Assembly: GCF_002954585.1 (NCBI RefSeq)
Contig: NZ_MSCI01000001.1
Span: forward strand, 1,723,553 to 1,787,552
Source: Vibrio chagasii
Lineage (GTDB): Bacteria > Pseudomonadota > Gammaproteobacteria > Enterobacterales > Vibrionaceae
DNA length: 64,000 nt
Reading direction: 5' to 3'
Shown: in pieces, positions 17,221 to 27,528 of the stretch
Layout of the letters: every line of letters starts with the position of its first letter
Position numbering within the stretch: position 1 is the stretch's first letter
The notes under the pieces: model-generated
Database searches by the model: none
What the model saw: only the letters and a program-made list of their open reading frames with translations
What the model was told of the DNA's origin: nothing
Made by a program: the position numbers and the translations under genes

Positions 17221-17243
17221 GTTGATATGTCTGAGCTCAGCCT

Positions 17244-17828
17244 TTAAAAAGGGTGATACTTAAATACGTCTTCAACCATTGAGTTAAGTAAATCGATGTC
17301 GTCACAGGTTTTCGCGTAGGTACGCAGGCCTGCGATTTGAACCTGAACGTGTCGAGCAAGTTGAGTCGGTTCACGTTCCTTACTGATCTCACCCAGTTCT
17401 TGCGCTTCGGTAATCAGCTTAGCGAATTCGCCTTCCATGATCTTCAGAGATCTCTTCGCCTCTTCTAATAACTCTGCGTGCTCATCAGTCAGCTCTGCCA
17501 CTGTCTTAGCCAACATACACATGCCATTTGGCGCGCTTTGTTTTGATTCAACAACCGCACGTTTTACGAAGTTTTCTAGCGCTTTGATTGGTGAGTCTGT
17601 TTCACTGCGGAAGCGGTTCAAATTAAGGATGCCAAGTTCGGTATAGCGAGCAAGCGTCTCTTTAAACAGACCCTCTTTGCTGCCAAACGTCGCGTAGATG
17701 CTACCCGGACGTATATCAATTACATCTTGAAGGTTACGCATGGAAGTCGCGTGAAAGCCTTTTTCCCAATACAGGTTCGTTGCTTTATCTACAACATCTT
17801 GTCTATCGAACTTCGCAGTCTTGGCCAT
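17244..17828 (-). CDS. TetR-family transcriptional regulator
   Basis: A 194-residue regulator. The N-terminal TetR helix-turn-helix covers residues 8-55 (VVDKATNLYWEKGFHATSMRNLQDV, IRPGSIYATFGSKEGLF), followed by an all-helical ligand and dimer domain. The C-terminal domain resembles the group that includes regulators of reactive-compound defence, but the ligand is unknown. Two palindromes upstream (17849-17885) are probable autoregulatory operators. A damaged copy of its first half lies at 11395-11704, with matching operators. Confidence 0.85.
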   Translation of the reverse strand: MAKTAKFDRQDVVDKATNLYWEKGFHATSMRNLQDVIDIRPGSIYATFGSKEGLFKETLARYTELGILNLNRFRSETDSPIKALENFVKRAVVESKQSAPNGMCMLAKTVAELTDEHAELLEEAKRSLKIMEGEFAKLITEAQELGEISKEREPTQLARHVQVQIAGLRTYAKTCDDIDLLNSMVEDVFKYHPF

Positions 17829-18000
17829 AACATCTACTTCATTAATCTGAACATATGTTCAATATTTTATGCTGAACGCTCGTTCCAGTAAAGGTGTGTT
17901 TTGTTCGACTTAATTGCCGTTCTTGCACCTTACTGGTGCACAAGGCGCTTGATTGAATGCAATTTATGACGAGCTTTGACAGCTTCTACGGTGAAATATT
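17518..18000. repeat. Right copy of the ~0.5 kb direct repeat (within intact tetR and its promoter)
   Basis: Matches 11395-11880 in the same orientation. Similarity covers the first half of tetR and about 170 bases upstream, and decays before the zinc-ribbon gene. Confidence 0.85.
17849..17885. promoter_or_regulatory. Candidate TetR operators
   Basis: GAACATATGTTC at 17849-17860 and GAACGCTCGTTC at 17874-17885, both palindromic and 25 bases apart centre to centre, begin 21 bases upstream of the tetR start. Both are conserved in the pseudogene copy. Confidence 0.6.
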
Positions 18001-18019
18001 TCTCAATGTCTGATGAAGG

Positions 18020-18193
18020 CTAGTCGTCGATAACTTCGACGGTTTTATGTTGTGCACCGTAATAAGTGCCTTCATCGATGGTGTACATCAGAGTTGCTTC
18101 ACATTCAGGGCAGTCGAACTCTTCATTGGGCTCGATGGCTTCCTCTTCTACCCATTCCCATCCAATGTGTTCTTCGCAAGCTGGACAGTCCAT
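18020..18193 (-). CDS. Zinc-ribbon microprotein (57 residues)
   Basis: Starts MDCPACEEHIGWEW and ends KTVEVIDD. Two CxxC pairs (C3-C6 and C28-C31) form a zinc-ribbon pattern in a very acidic protein. TGAGG lies seven bases before the ATG. No partner domain is fused. A role as a metal-binding adaptor is inference. It lies between tetR and a chemoreceptor gene and reads on the same strand as tetR. Confidence 0.7.
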   Translation of the reverse strand: MDCPACEEHIGWEWVEEEAIEPNEEFDCPECEATLMYTIDEGTYYGAQHKTVEVIDD

Positions 18194-18585
18194 AAATACC
18201 TCAGGTTATGCTTTTTAGTTGATTGAATTGTTAACTTTTCGGGGCGGCATTATATATAGTTGCTGCTCAACATGTAGTGAGTATTCAGGTGAACCTTAGT
18301 GTTTGCCTACCCCTTTAGTATTAACAAAAAGCTTAATTTTTCAGTCACTTGCATCGGGAATATGTTGTTGCACGGTTTTTGTGTTCGATAAGGTTGCATA
18401 GCTAACAGATTTATAAATAAACCAATGGATTTTGTAAGGTTAAATGCTAGCATTATCGATTGCCGATAACATGGCACGGTAATTGATAAAACTAAAGATT
18501 ATATGATCTTAGTAAAAGTACACCGTTTTAGAAGTGTGTCTAATTACATTACAGATAAAGATTCGTTAGCTGCTAGGAAATAACA
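18194..18585. other. Intergenic promoter region
   Basis: AT-rich region of about 390 bases between divergent genes (zinc ribbon and chemoreceptor). It must hold both promoters. No gene, strong inverted repeat or recognisable operator was identified. Confidence 0.5.
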
Positions 18586-20565
18586 ATGAAATTAACCGAT
18601 ATGTCTTTTAAGCAAAAAATCATCGCTTTGCTTATTTTACCGATCTTAGGGTTTCTATGGCTGAGTGCTTCTACGATTTCTAAAAGCGTAGAAACGACCA
18701 GCGAAATGTCGTCATTAAACCAACTGACTCGTTTGTCGGTTGTGTACAGCGAACTTGTACATGAGCTACAAAAAGAACGCGGTATGACGGCAGGCTTTAT
18801 CGGGTCGAAGGGCACGAAGTTTGTTAGTGAACTTCAATCCCAAAGAACCAGTGCGGATAATAGACGTGCTCAGAGAAACGAATATTGGCAGTCTGCAGCG
18901 ATTGATTTACCGCAGATTACTCGCCTGAATAACGAAATTAGCCAAAGTCTTAACCAAATCACTTCTATTCGTAACCGAGTTGATTCTCAGTCGATACCAC
19001 TTTCTGAAGCTTTGGGCTATTACACAAATCTTAACGCAAAATTATTGAGTGTCTCGGCGTTAATCGCAGAGCTAAGCTCTGATGCCACCATCACCACGGA
19101 AACCATCGCTTATTACAACTTTTTGCAAGGTAAAGAGCGTGCGGGTATTGAGCGTGCTGTGCTGAACAACACCTTCTCCAAAAACGAGTTTGGCCCAGGT
19201 ATGCTGGTGAAATTCATCTCTTTGGTGACAGAGCAAAATACCTATTTCTCAAACTTTGAGGTGTTGAGTAACCCAGATAATGTCCGCTTCTTTGAGCAGC
19301 AATTGAATGATCGCTCTGTGGCAGAAGTAGAGAAGCTTCGTAGTTTGGCTGAATCTAAGATGAGTGGTTTCGATGTCGACCCTGTTTACTGGTTCTCTCA
19401 ATCTACCGCTCGTATTGTTCAGCTAAAGAAAACAGAAAACCACTTAGCAGAATCACTGATTGCGTTGACTGAGAAAAAAATGTCAGAGGCGCAGTCTGCG
19501 ATGATGATGAGTATCAGTCTGTTTGCTTTGGTCACTTTGTTTGCGACCTTTGTGAGCTTTAAGGCTATCAGCGACCTAACGATGAGAGTAAAAGACCTGA
19601 CGGTGATGTTGTCTAAAGTTCGTAATGACAATGATCTAACGGTTCGTGCTAAGTACGTTGGTAACAGCGAGCTTGGACAGATATCTTCGGCACTGAACGA
19701 AACGTTAGAAAAGTTTTCGAACGTCATCGACAATCTGTCTCAATCGAGCCTGACTTTAGCTTCAGCTGCTGAAGAAACTTCGCAAACTTGTCACTACAAC
19801 TCGAATACGTTGGTTCAACAACAAGACCAAATTGGCTTGGTTGCGACGGCGACAGAAGAGTTGTCAGCAACGGTAAATGAGGTGGCGGCTAAAACTCAGC
19901 AGACAGCAAGCTCTGCTAAACTGGTCGATGAGCAGTCTCAAGAAGGTTTGAGTACGGTTCAAAACTCTTATCACTCTATCGAAAATCTGGCATCTGAAAT
20001 TAATGACCTAGCGGAAAAGATCACGCACCTACACGAGAGCAGCAACAACATTAACAGTGTGATTGATGTGATTAAGTCGGTAGCGGAACAAACTAACCTA
20101 TTGGCATTGAACGCGGCGATTGAAGCAGCGCGAGCGGGTGAGCAAGGTCGTGGTTTTGCGGTGGTTGCCGATGAGGTACGTACACTGGCTCAGCGTACTC
20201 AGCAATCGACAGCAGAAATTGAAGGCTTTATCAGCTCGCTACAGTCTGATGTGCAGACGGCGTTCAATGTTATTGATAACAGCCAGAAGATGTCATCAAA
20301 AGCGGTAGAAGATTCCAGAGAAGTTGAACAGACTCTTCAAGGTATCTCCAACGCTGTTAGCGAAATCTTTAGCATGACTGAGCAGATTGCAACGGCAACA
20401 GAAGAGCAAGCGGTCGTAACTCAAGACATCGCACAAAACGTGATGGCGGTTGAGCAGAAGTCGACAGAGTCAACCACAGGCGCAACGCAAATTGCAGCAA
20501 CCGCTAAGGAGCAAGCTGAACTCGCGGCTTCATTGAAAGAGATTGCGAGTACGTTTAAGAGCTAG
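18586..20565 (+). CDS. Methyl-accepting chemotaxis protein with NIT (nitrate/nitrite-sensing) domain
   Basis: A 659-residue chemoreceptor. One membrane helix near residues 10-30 is followed by a large helical periplasmic NIT-type sensor ([20 protein letters not shown] near 56-75 is the family hallmark). A second membrane helix near 305-325 precedes the HAMP domain and the signalling hairpin, whose tip reads [20 protein letters not shown], continuing [15 protein letters not shown] domains are associated with nitrate or nitrite sensing, though the ligand is unproven here. Transcribed alone and followed by a strong terminator. Confidence 0.88.
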   Translation: MKLTDMSFKQKIIALLILPILGFLWLSASTISKSVETTSEMSSLNQLTRLSVVYSELVHELQKERGMTAGFIGSKGTKFVSELQSQRTSADNRRAQRNEYWQSAAIDLPQITRLNNEISQSLNQITSIRNRVDSQSIPLSEALGYYTNLNAKLLSVSALIAELSSDATITTETIAYYNFLQGKERAGIERAVLNNTFSKNEFGPGMLVKFISLVTEQNTYFSNFEVLSNPDNVRFFEQQLNDRSVAEVEKLRSLAESKMSGFDVDPVYWFSQSTARIVQLKKTENHLAESLIALTEKKMSEAQSAMMMSISLFALVTLFATFVSFKAISDLTMRVKDLTVMLSKVRNDNDLTVRAKYVGNSELGQISSALNETLEKFSNVIDNLSQSSLTLASAAEETSQTCHYNSNTLVQQQDQIGLVATATEELSATVNEVAAKTQQTASSAKLVDEQSQEGLSTVQNSYHSIENLASEINDLAEKITHLHESSNNINSVIDVIKSVAEQTNLLALNAAIEAARAGEQGRGFAVVADEVRTLAQRTQQSTAEIEGFISSLQSDVQTAFNVIDNSQKMSSKAVEDSREVEQTLQGISNAVSEIFSMTEQIATATEEQAVVTQDIAQNVMAVEQKSTESTTGATQIAATAKEQAELAASLKEIASTFKS

Positions 20566-20601
20566 TTCGAAAACGCTCAAACGAAGCTGATTAATAAAAC
20601 T

Positions 20602-20638
20602 AAAAAGCCCGTGAATCACAGGATTCACGGGCTTTTTT
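20602..20638. terminator. Strong bidirectional terminator
   Basis: GCCCGTGAATC pairs perfectly with GATTCACGGGC around a four-base loop, flanked by A5 and T6. It serves the chemoreceptor gene and the convergent permease. Confidence 0.92.
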
Positions 20639-20668
20639 ATTACAGACGCTCGGGCTAGCCCAGAAACT

Positions 20669-21838
20669 TTACCCCATAAACCAAGACACGAAAATCAACG
20701 CACCAAAGCCAAAGGTAGCAACAAGTGCTGTGTCGCCGCCTGCTGCGGTGTAGCTGCCCTCGGTTTGTAGGTGAGGGAAGTCAGGTCTACGAACCTTAAC
20801 CACCATCGCCAGTGGCCCCCAGATAGCTAAGAACACCAACACCATGCCTGCATAGTCCAACATACTGACGAATTGGCTAGCGAACAGCTCAGCTAATACC
20901 AAAGGCAACACAAAGGTCAAAGCGTAAGCCATGAACTTGTTGTTGGTCACTGCGTCTTTGTTTTGGTCGTATAGCGCCATGGATACACCAAGGAACGAGG
21001 TCACCAATGCAAGCGCAGAAAACAGTGCAATCACGACTTTTAGCCAAGATGATTGACCACTAAACGCAGAGATGAGCTCTGAAATGTTGTGGAACTGACT
21101 GATCGCGTCTGTACCAAGGTTTCCGATAATCGCGAACAACCAAGTGAGGTAGCACACGAGCGGAATCACTGACCCAAGCAGAATCATATTGCGGATCTGC
21201 TTTTGAGTCGCTTCACGGTTGTAGATAACCAGTGACGGGATCACCACCATAGAGGCAAAGCTGGTAAAGATAACCGCGCTGTATTTCACCACGTCATTGG
21301 CTGTGTACTGGCTAGTTTGAGTTAGGTAATCAAGACGGATATTGCTAAACAGAGAAGCAATAACAATAAACAGCATCACCACCATCATGATGAATAGGCC
21401 ACGGTTCAACTTATCGATATAAGATTTACCCGCTACCACAATCACACTCATAAACAGGCTGAAAACCGTATAAGCAGCAGGTGCAGAAATGTTAACGCCG
21501 ACATCGAGCAGTAGCTTATGGATGATGTCACCGACACCCAGGATATAAGCGATCAGCATGCATACCAGCAGCAAATAAAAGAGTGCATTGATAAAGTGTT
21601 TTCCTTTGCTGCCCAGAGTTAGGTAAGCAACACTGCTCATGCCACTGTTATCTTTGGTTTTGGTACACGCTTCTGCCAATAGGAGAGCTGAGTATGTGGT
21701 GCCGATAAAGATAAGTAGCATCAGCACTGAGCTGATCATGAAGCCAAATTGAGCCAGCACCATGGGAATAGCAAGCATGCCAGCCCCTAATGCAGTTCCT
21801 GAAAGAATCAAAGAACTGCCGAATAATTTCATATTCAA
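20669..21838 (-). CDS. Aromatic amino acid permease (TnaB/Mtr/TyrP family)
   Basis: A 389-residue inner-membrane transporter of the hydroxy/aromatic amino acid permease family with about 11 helices. The N-terminus (GSSLILSGTALGAGMLAIPMV) is the family signature for substrate and proton binding, and AEACTKT and SLVIYNREA are further matches. E. coli tnaB lies next to mdtL and yidZ; here the same two genes lie divergently upstream. That favours a TnaB-like tryptophan carrier, although no tnaA is present. TyrP-like tyrosine specificity is the main alternative. Confidence 0.85.
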   Translation of the reverse strand: MNMKLFGSSLILSGTALGAGMLAIPMVLAQFGFMISSVLMLLIFIGTTYSALLLAEACTKTKDNSGMSSVAYLTLGSKGKHFINALFYLLLVCMLIAYILGVGDIIHKLLLDVGVNISAPAAYTVFSLFMSVIVVAGKSYIDKLNRGLFIMMVVMLFIVIASLFSNIRLDYLTQTSQYTANDVVKYSAVIFTSFASMVVIPSLVIYNREATQKQIRNMILLGSVIPLVCYLTWLFAIIGNLGTDAISQFHNISELISAFSGQSSWLKVVIALFSALALVTSFLGVSMALYDQNKDAVTNNKFMAYALTFVLPLVLAELFASQFVSMLDYAGMVLVFLAIWGPLAMVVKVRRPDFPHLQTEGSYTAAGGDTALVATFGFGALIFVSWFMG

Positions 21839-22268
21839 AAAAGCAACCTCTAAGTATCCAATTAATTTTTAGTTGGATTGTAAATATTTGTTGCCAATCC
21901 TAACAAATTACTCAGTAAAGTTAGGGGTTAAATTCTAATTATTTTTGAATTTTTCTAAAAAATTTAAGCAGGTGTTTACGTTGGGTATGAGTGGTCAATT
22001 AAAGCATTCGCCTGGTGACTTAATTTATCTTTCTGATAACTTTTGTAAATTGATTACCGAGTAATAGGCAGCGGTTTATAGCTGAAAAATCGGTGTCTTA
22101 AGTTCAGCTGAATTGAGTCAAAACCTTGCTTATTGCCTGAATTCTTGTCTGGCGCCTTTTCTACATACTGAGGGTTTGTCGTAAATGGACAGAACCGTTG
22201 TCGTAGAAGCCACTCGGTAGTTGGGCGTTTCGCTCTTATTATCCTCACACCAATTATGTGGGGGTGTT
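21839..22268. other. Intergenic region between divergent permease and mdtL
   Basis: About 430 bases, AT-rich near the permease. A 64-codon minus-strand frame (22054-22248) has no family features. No tnaC-like leader peptide was recognised. It presumably contains the two divergent promoters. Confidence 0.45.
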
Positions 22269-23471
22269 ATGTATCGTTTTCTGTTTTGTAGCTTCGCGCT
22301 TGTTCTTTTGTATCCAACGGCGATTGATTTGTATTTGGTTGGCTTGCCTCAAATCGCTGCTGACCTAAATGCCTCAGAGGCGCAGCTCCATATTGCGTTT
22401 TCTATCTACTTGGCTGGAATGGCAACCACCATGTTGTTCGCCGGTAAATTTGCCGATAAGGCGGGAAGAAGGCCTGTCGCGATTTTCGGTGCGATTGTGT
22501 TTGCTACTTCTTCCATGCTAGGTGGAATGGTGACCAGTACAGAACCGTTTCTAGCGGTACGCTTCTTCCAAGGCGTTGGTGCGGGGTCATGTTATGTGGT
22601 GGCATTTGCCATTCTAAGAGATGTACTAGATGACCAGAAGCGCGCCAAGGTGCTATCGATGATGAATGGCATTACCTGTATTGTTCCAGTGCTTGCACCT
22701 GTTATCGGTCACTTAATCATGACGGTATACCCTTGGCCGAGTCTGTTCACGACTATGGCAAGTATGGGCGTAGTGGTGTGTTTGCTGTCGGTTCTAGTTC
22801 TAAGAGAAACCAAGCCTAGTGGCAAAGGTTTGGAAGCAACACGGACTTTTGTGTCTCAAACATCTTCAAGCGAAACTTTTATGGAACCTTTGTTTATCAG
22901 CCGAGTGGTCATGACCAGCTTGGGCGTGACGGCGATTCTGACTTACGTGAATGTGTCTCCGATGTTGATCATGACCGAGCTTGGTTTCGATCGTGGACAA
23001 TACTCCTATACCATGGCTCTTACTGCACTAGTTAGTATGTTGGTGTCGTTCTCTGCGCCGTTTGCACTGAATTTATTTAGGCAGAAAAGCCTGATGCTGG
23101 CATCTCAAATATGCTTTGTGATTGCGGCTATTTTGCTGCTTGTATCGATTGATGGCGGCTTGGGGCATTACGTAACGCTTATCGGTTTTGCCTTCGTGTG
23201 CGGTGGCTTCTCGCTCGGTTTTGGCGTCGCAATGAGCCAAGCATTGAGTAGCTATTCACAACGAGCGGGCGTGGCGAGTTCAATACTTGGTGTTTCTCAG
23301 GTGTGTACATCAGCACTGTTCATTTGGCTCATGGGCGTTATCGGGCCAAGTGCATTGAATATGTTGGTATTTATACTGGCTGCTGGTGGAGTTATCAGTA
23401 TTGCTCTAATACTATGGGTAGGTCCTTCCCAAGTGAAAAGTGATTATGAAGAAGCCACTAGCCCGTCTTGA
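22269..23471 (+). CDS. mdtL: Multidrug efflux MFS transporter MdtL
   Basis: A 400-residue, 12-helix major facilitator antiporter of the Bcr/CflA group. It is close to E. coli MdtL throughout ([89 protein letters not shown]). The start at 22269 (MYRFLFCS) matches the E. coli protein; the frame extends upstream without homology. It overlaps yidZ by 26 bases, so the two genes are translationally linked. Confidence 0.92.
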   Translation: MYRFLFCSFALVLLYPTAIDLYLVGLPQIAADLNASEAQLHIAFSIYLAGMATTMLFAGKFADKAGRRPVAIFGAIVFATSSMLGGMVTSTEPFLAVRFFQGVGAGSCYVVAFAILRDVLDDQKRAKVLSMMNGITCIVPVLAPVIGHLIMTVYPWPSLFTTMASMGVVVCLLSVLVLRETKPSGKGLEATRTFVSQTSSSETFMEPLFISRVVMTSLGVTAILTYVNVSPMLIMTELGFDRGQYSYTMALTALVSMLVSFSAPFALNLFRQKSLMLASQICFVIAAILLLVSIDGGLGHYVTLIGFAFVCGGFSLGFGVAMSQALSSYSQRAGVASSILGVSQVCTSALFIWLMGVIGPSALNMLVFILAAGGVISIALILWVGPSQVKSDYEEATSPS

Positions 23472-24408
23472 TCTCAACCTGCTGTTCACTCTGCAATTGC
23501 TTTTGCAAGAGCAGAGTGTTTCAAAAGCTGCCAAAAAGCTTAACGTCACGCCTTCAACAGTGAGTAAATCACTGACTAAGCTTCGAGACTGGTTTGATGA
23601 TCCTCTGTTTGTAAAAACGCCAAGAGGTTTAACGCCGACACCACTTGCGCTAAGTATGGTGAAAGATCTTCAAGACTGGCTGCAGATTGGCAGTCAAATT
23701 CTTACGACTCGTGGTGATGACGCGCCCAAAGATGTGCGATTGAATCTAGAGGCTGAATCACCGCTGTCACTGATCATGCTTAACGAGCTGACGCAAAGCG
23801 TGTATCAACGCTATCCCAACGCGAAGATAAAAATGCGCAACTGGGATTACGACTCAATAGATTCCATCGTGCGTGGTGAGTCTGATATCGGCTTTTCAGG
23901 GCGAGAAAGTCATCCGCGATCGAAAGAGTCTCTAGACGCGCTGCCTTACTTTATCGATTTCGAGGTCCTGTTTCACGATATGCCAGTCGTGTATCTCAGA
24001 AAAGATCATCCGGTCTTACAGGAAGAGTGGAACCTTGAGGCTTTCCTTAAATATCCGCATATCAATATTGTGTGGGAAAAAAGTGAAACGTGGGCACTGG
24101 ATGAAGTGCTTACCGATCTGCAACTAGATCGAAATATTGCCCTTACGCTTGCAGGTTTCGAGCAGTCTCTGTTTATGGCGGCTCAATCCAATCACACTAT
24201 GACGACGGTTGCGCCTAACTACTGCCGACGCTATGCAGAGCAACTTCACCCCAACCTTACGTGCTTACCTATTCCGTTAGACGAAGAACATGCCAATAAA
24301 TTGCTAATTCCTTTCACTATGATTTGGCATAAACGCAATGCCTACAATCCGCTCGTTTTATGGCTAAAAGACACACTCAGATCGCTTTACCAGTTTGAAG
24401 GCAAATAG
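23446..24408 (+). CDS. yidZ: LysR-family regulator YidZ
   Basis: A 320-residue LysR regulator highly similar to E. coli YidZ. Matches include [30 protein letters not shown] in the DNA-binding domain, [36 protein letters not shown] in the effector domain and [10 protein letters not shown] near the end. The ATG at 23446 overlaps the mdtL stop region; a GTG at 23440 is less likely. YidZ has been linked to anaerobic nitric oxide protection in E. coli; its target here may be mdtL. In E. coli the two genes are also neighbours. Confidence 0.9.
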   Translation: MKKPLARLDLNLLFTLQLLLQEQSVSKAAKKLNVTPSTVSKSLTKLRDWFDDPLFVKTPRGLTPTPLALSMVKDLQDWLQIGSQILTTRGDDAPKDVRLNLEAESPLSLIMLNELTQSVYQRYPNAKIKMRNWDYDSIDSIVRGESDIGFSGRESHPRSKESLDALPYFIDFEVLFHDMPVVYLRKDHPVLQEEWNLEAFLKYPHINIVWEKSETWALDEVLTDLQLDRNIALTLAGFEQSLFMAAQSNHTMTTVAPNYCRRYAEQLHPNLTCLPIPLDEEHANKLLIPFTMIWHKRNAYNPLVLWLKDTLRSLYQFEGK

Positions 24409-24589
24409 GTGAAAGACGAGAAAAGTCTCTAAAATTTTGTTGACCTGACCAAATTAGTTAGGATGAGTAGTTCTACATCGTTAAATGACATCAAGATAGC
24501 AAAGACTGCGAGTGTCGCGAACCTCTAGTGTTTAACATGCTATTAAAATTAAAGTTGAGTCCTGAATATTTTTGAATACTCAGAGACTC

Positions 24590-26035
24590 TTAGTTTACAT
24601 GCTTCGCGATAATTTTCGCCAGAGTTGCGATTCCTTCTTTCCAATCCTTGCTCTCTTCAATGTTCGCGACAGTAAAGCGCAGGCAATGTTTGTATTGATC
24701 GTGTGTACCAAAAATAGTACCAGGTAAAATACCGATTTTGTGTTTCAAGCATTCTTGGTAGACGGCATAACTGTCGAGTGATTCGGGGAGCGTTATCCAG
24801 TTTATAAATGCCCCTTCAGGTTTGGAAAGGTGGTAGCGGCCAACAAGATGTGGGTAGCTATCTAATGCTTGAATCAAAAGACTTTGAAACTGCTTTTGGT
24901 TAGTTTGATAGAGTCGCTTCATCTTAGATAAATGACTGCGATACTTTCCTGTGGTCAGAAACTGGCCGACGGCTGACTGCATCAGGTTAGAGCTGCCCAT
25001 GTTGTCACACAGTAGGTACTTTTCGATTAAAGGTTGATAGCGACCAGAAAGCAACCAGCCCAAACGTAGGCGAGAGTCTAAAGTTTTGGATAGAGAGTTC
25101 ACGTAGATCACTCGGTCTTTGTCATCCAGTTCTTTCAAGCTCGCAATTGGAGCATCAAACGCCAAGCTTCCGAATACATCATCTTCAATTATCGGCAAAG
25201 AGCCAGTGACCTCCAATAGTGCTTTTCGATTCGCCAGAGGCATTCTCGATCCAGTTGGGTTAGTAAAGTTTGGTGTCAGCAGCAGCGTTTTTACTTCCCA
25301 TTGTTCTAAGGCATTTTGTAGTGCTTGAATATCGATTCCGTGACTCACACTGCTTGGGATTTCAAGCGCTTGTAAGCCCAATGATTCCAGCAATAACAAG
25401 TTGCCAAAGTAACAGGGAGATTCAACCACCACGATATCACCAGGTTTGGTTAACGCACGCAGCGCTAAACTGATCGCTTGCTGCGCACCGTGAGTAATCG
25501 CAATCTCTTTCGATCCCGCAGGTACACCAAGATCATGGGTGATCTTTAACAATTGTTTTACTAATTGTTCGTCGCCGGGCGGCAATTGGTAATAGCCGGG
25601 AAGTTGAGTCTGCAAGCGGCTGTGACGACCAATTTCAGCGTACAGGCTACGAATGGCGGGGTTGTTAATGTTGGGGTGAGCAGAGCCCGATTGTAACTTT
25701 AAACGCTCGCTTGGGCGGGAGAGCACAGATTTAGTGACAGATAACAGATCAACTTTTTGAGGTTGGCTTGGTGCATCCCAACTCGTTGTATTCGGTACTT
25801 TGACGCGATAACCCGACTTGGGAACGGAATATACCCAACCTGTTGCTTCGAGTTCTTGGTAGGCTCGAATCACAGTGTTTTTGCTTACACCCAGTTGTTC
25901 ACTTAGCTGGCGGATAGAGGGAAGGCGGTCGTCTGGGTGAAAAAGTCCTTTATCTATCTGTGCCTTAATGTGTTGCTCGGTGGCGAGGTATTTATTGCCG
26001 CTGACTTCTGTTTCCACGCTGTTCTCCCGTTCCAT
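24590..26035 (-). CDS. MocR/PdxR-type regulator (GntR HTH fused to aminotransferase fold)
   Basis: A 481-residue fusion. Residues 15-75 form a GntR winged helix (DRLPSIRQLSEQLGVSKNTVIRAYQELEATGWV). The rest is a fold-type I PLP domain with LPGYYQLPPGDEQLVKQL, NFTNPTGSRMP, EDDVFGSLAFD and the PLP lysine motif SLSKTLDSRLRLGW. MocR proteins are regulators, not active aminotransferases. It is divergent from an EamA exporter 105 bases away, the usual arrangement for a MocR target gene. ATG at 26035 is chosen over an upstream TTG. Confidence 0.87.
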   Translation of the reverse strand: MERENSVETEVSGNKYLATEQHIKAQIDKGLFHPDDRLPSIRQLSEQLGVSKNTVIRAYQELEATGWVYSVPKSGYRVKVPNTTSWDAPSQPQKVDLLSVTKSVLSRPSERLKLQSGSAHPNINNPAIRSLYAEIGRHSRLQTQLPGYYQLPPGDEQLVKQLLKITHDLGVPAGSKEIAITHGAQQAISLALRALTKPGDIVVVESPCYFGNLLLLESLGLQALEIPSSVSHGIDIQALQNALEQWEVKTLLLTPNFTNPTGSRMPLANRKALLEVTGSLPIIEDDVFGSLAFDAPIASLKELDDKDRVIYVNSLSKTLDSRLRLGWLLSGRYQPLIEKYLLCDNMGSSNLMQSAVGQFLTTGKYRSHLSKMKRLYQTNQKQFQSLLIQALDSYPHLVGRYHLSKPEGAFINWITLPESLDSYAVYQECLKHKIGILPGTIFGTHDQYKHCLRFTVANIEESKDWKEGIATLAKIIAKHVN

Positions 26036-26140
26036 AATGACCAATCTGTAACCATTTAAAGTGTTATATCTGTATCTTTATTAGTTATCTGTACCCAACT
26101 AAGGTAACAGCATTGATGAAGAGTTGACCAGAGGTTTGTA

Positions 26141-27040
26141 ATGCTGATTAAAATGATTCCGTTCGTGTTTGTAATATTGTGGTCTTCAGGTTTTGTGGGC
26201 GCACGTCTTGGTGTGGAATACGCTGAGCCCGCAACGTTATTGTCACTTAGGATGGTAGCTAACGTAGCGCTGTTCTTGGTTTTGATTGCCATTCTTAAGC
26301 GTCGTATTCCTCGTGGTCGCGCATTTTTTCATGCTTGTGTAGTCGGTACTTTGATTCACGGTTTTTACCTTGGGGGCACTTATCTAGCGATAGATTGGGG
26401 CATGCCTGCTGGGTTGAGCTCTCTATTGGTGGGGCTGCAACCAATTCTTACGGCATTGATCATGGTCAGTTGTACTTCACAGCGTTTCAACTTTGCTCAA
26501 TGGCTAGGTTTGGGGCTTGGCTTTGCCGGTATCAGCTTAGTGTTGATGGGAAATATTGAGTGGCAGTCCGATGACCAAAAAGGGATGGCGACATTACTTT
26601 GTTTAGTGGCGTTAGTTGGTATTACCTTTGGAACCCTTTATCAAAAGCGTTTCTGTAAGGGGACAGACATGGTAGGCGGTGCGATGGTGCAATATCTGGC
26701 TTCGGCAGCGTTGTTTCTCCCTTTCGCTATGCGTTACGAAACAATGCAGGTGAACTGGACGCTAGAATTTACGTTAACGTTGGTTTGGCTGGTGGTTGTT
26801 TTGTCTTGTGTTGCTATTCTATTGCTGCTGTACATGGTGGAACACGGTGCATCGTCAAGTGTGGCATCTGTCTTTTATCTCGTTCCGCCGACTACTGCAA
26901 TTCAAGCTTGGTTGATTTTCGGTGAGTCATTTGATGTCTACGGTGCAATGGGCTTTGCGTTATCAGCCACTGCGGTTTATCTGGTAGTGAAGAAGCCCGA
27001 ATTGATTAGGTTCCGAAGACCAGCGGCTTTAAACCGTTAA
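26141..27040 (+). CDS. EamA/DMT-family exporter (RhaT-like)
   Basis: A 299-residue transporter with ten helices in two EamA repeats. It begins IPFVFVILWSSGFVGARLGVEYAEPATLLSLRM, the classic first helix pair, and the second repeat ends PPTTAIQAWLIFGE. The family exports amino acids and other metabolites. Its divergent MocR neighbour probably controls it. A hairpin follows at about 27048. Confidence 0.85.
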   Translation: MLIKMIPFVFVILWSSGFVGARLGVEYAEPATLLSLRMVANVALFLVLIAILKRRIPRGRAFFHACVVGTLIHGFYLGGTYLAIDWGMPAGLSSLLVGLQPILTALIMVSCTSQRFNFAQWLGLGLGFAGISLVLMGNIEWQSDDQKGMATLLCLVALVGITFGTLYQKRFCKGTDMVGGAMVQYLASAALFLPFAMRYETMQVNWTLEFTLTLVWLVVVLSCVAILLLLYMVEHGASSSVASVFYLVPPTTAIQAWLIFGESFDVYGAMGFALSATAVYLVVKKPELIRFRRPAALNR

Positions 27041-27047
27041 AAACAAA

Positions 27048-27071
27048 AAGAGCCTGAATACTCAAGCTCTT
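27048..27071. terminator. Hairpin between convergent eamA and DUF3010 genes
   Basis: AAGAGC pairs with GCTCTT with inner TGA/TCA pairing. A modest stem flanked by A-rich and T-rich bases, shared by the converging genes. Confidence 0.5.
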
Positions 27072-27102
27072 ACTCTATCAATAACTTTCTAGCGGCTTTG
27101 GA

Positions 27103-27528
27103 TTAGCGCTTCATCAAGCAAGCGTAAGCCGTTGTAAACGGCGCTTCTTGGTACTGCTTGAGACCCGTCTCTTTGAACTTCATCATTAGAGGGTTGCGCT
27201 TTAGGCTCTCTTTGATGTCTGCCGGAGAAACAACTTCAACGTTTAGGCCGTCGATCAGTTGGATCGCTGCCTCTAGCTTGAAGCCGAAGCCACCGCCAGC
27301 AAATTTACCTTTAGTTTGGCGTTGGCGAATCACTACTTTTTCTACTTGGTAATCTTCCATTAACTTTGCAAAAGAGAATTGAAAGTCTTTCATATTCTGT
27401 GTGTCGTTAGCGTCACTGATAGAAACCTTAGAAACTCGGCAATCAGGGATGTTAAATACACCATCTGACAGAGAAAGAAGACAGATGACTGCATCGTTAC
27501 CTTTGATTTCAACACCACAAATTTTCAT
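27103..27528 (-). CDS. DUF3010 family protein
   Basis: A 141-residue soluble protein of the DUF3010 family. It starts MKICGVEIKGNDAVICLLSL, a pattern reminiscent of an RNase H-like first strand, followed by VEKVVIRQRQTKGKFAGGGFGFKLEAAIQL and VEVVSPADIKESLKRN. No function is established. RNase H-like fold membership is inference from the strand pattern. Transcribed alone. Confidence 0.75.
   Translation of the reverse strand: MKICGVEIKGNDAVICLLSLSDGVFNIPDCRVSKVSISDANDTQNMKDFQFSFAKLMEDYQVEKVVIRQRQTKGKFAGGGFGFKLEAAIQLIDGLNVEVVSPADIKESLKRNPLMMKFKETGLKQYQEAPFTTAYACLMKR

Noticed and set aside
11395..18000. Composite transposon or integrative element around the yjf cluster
   Set aside because: The flanking repeats are tetR sequence, not insertion sequences; no transposase, integrase or short target duplication was found.
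22054..22248. 64-codon minus-strand frame between the aromatic permease and mdtL
   Set aside because: No ribosome site, no recognisable family, and it covers the probable mdtL promoter.
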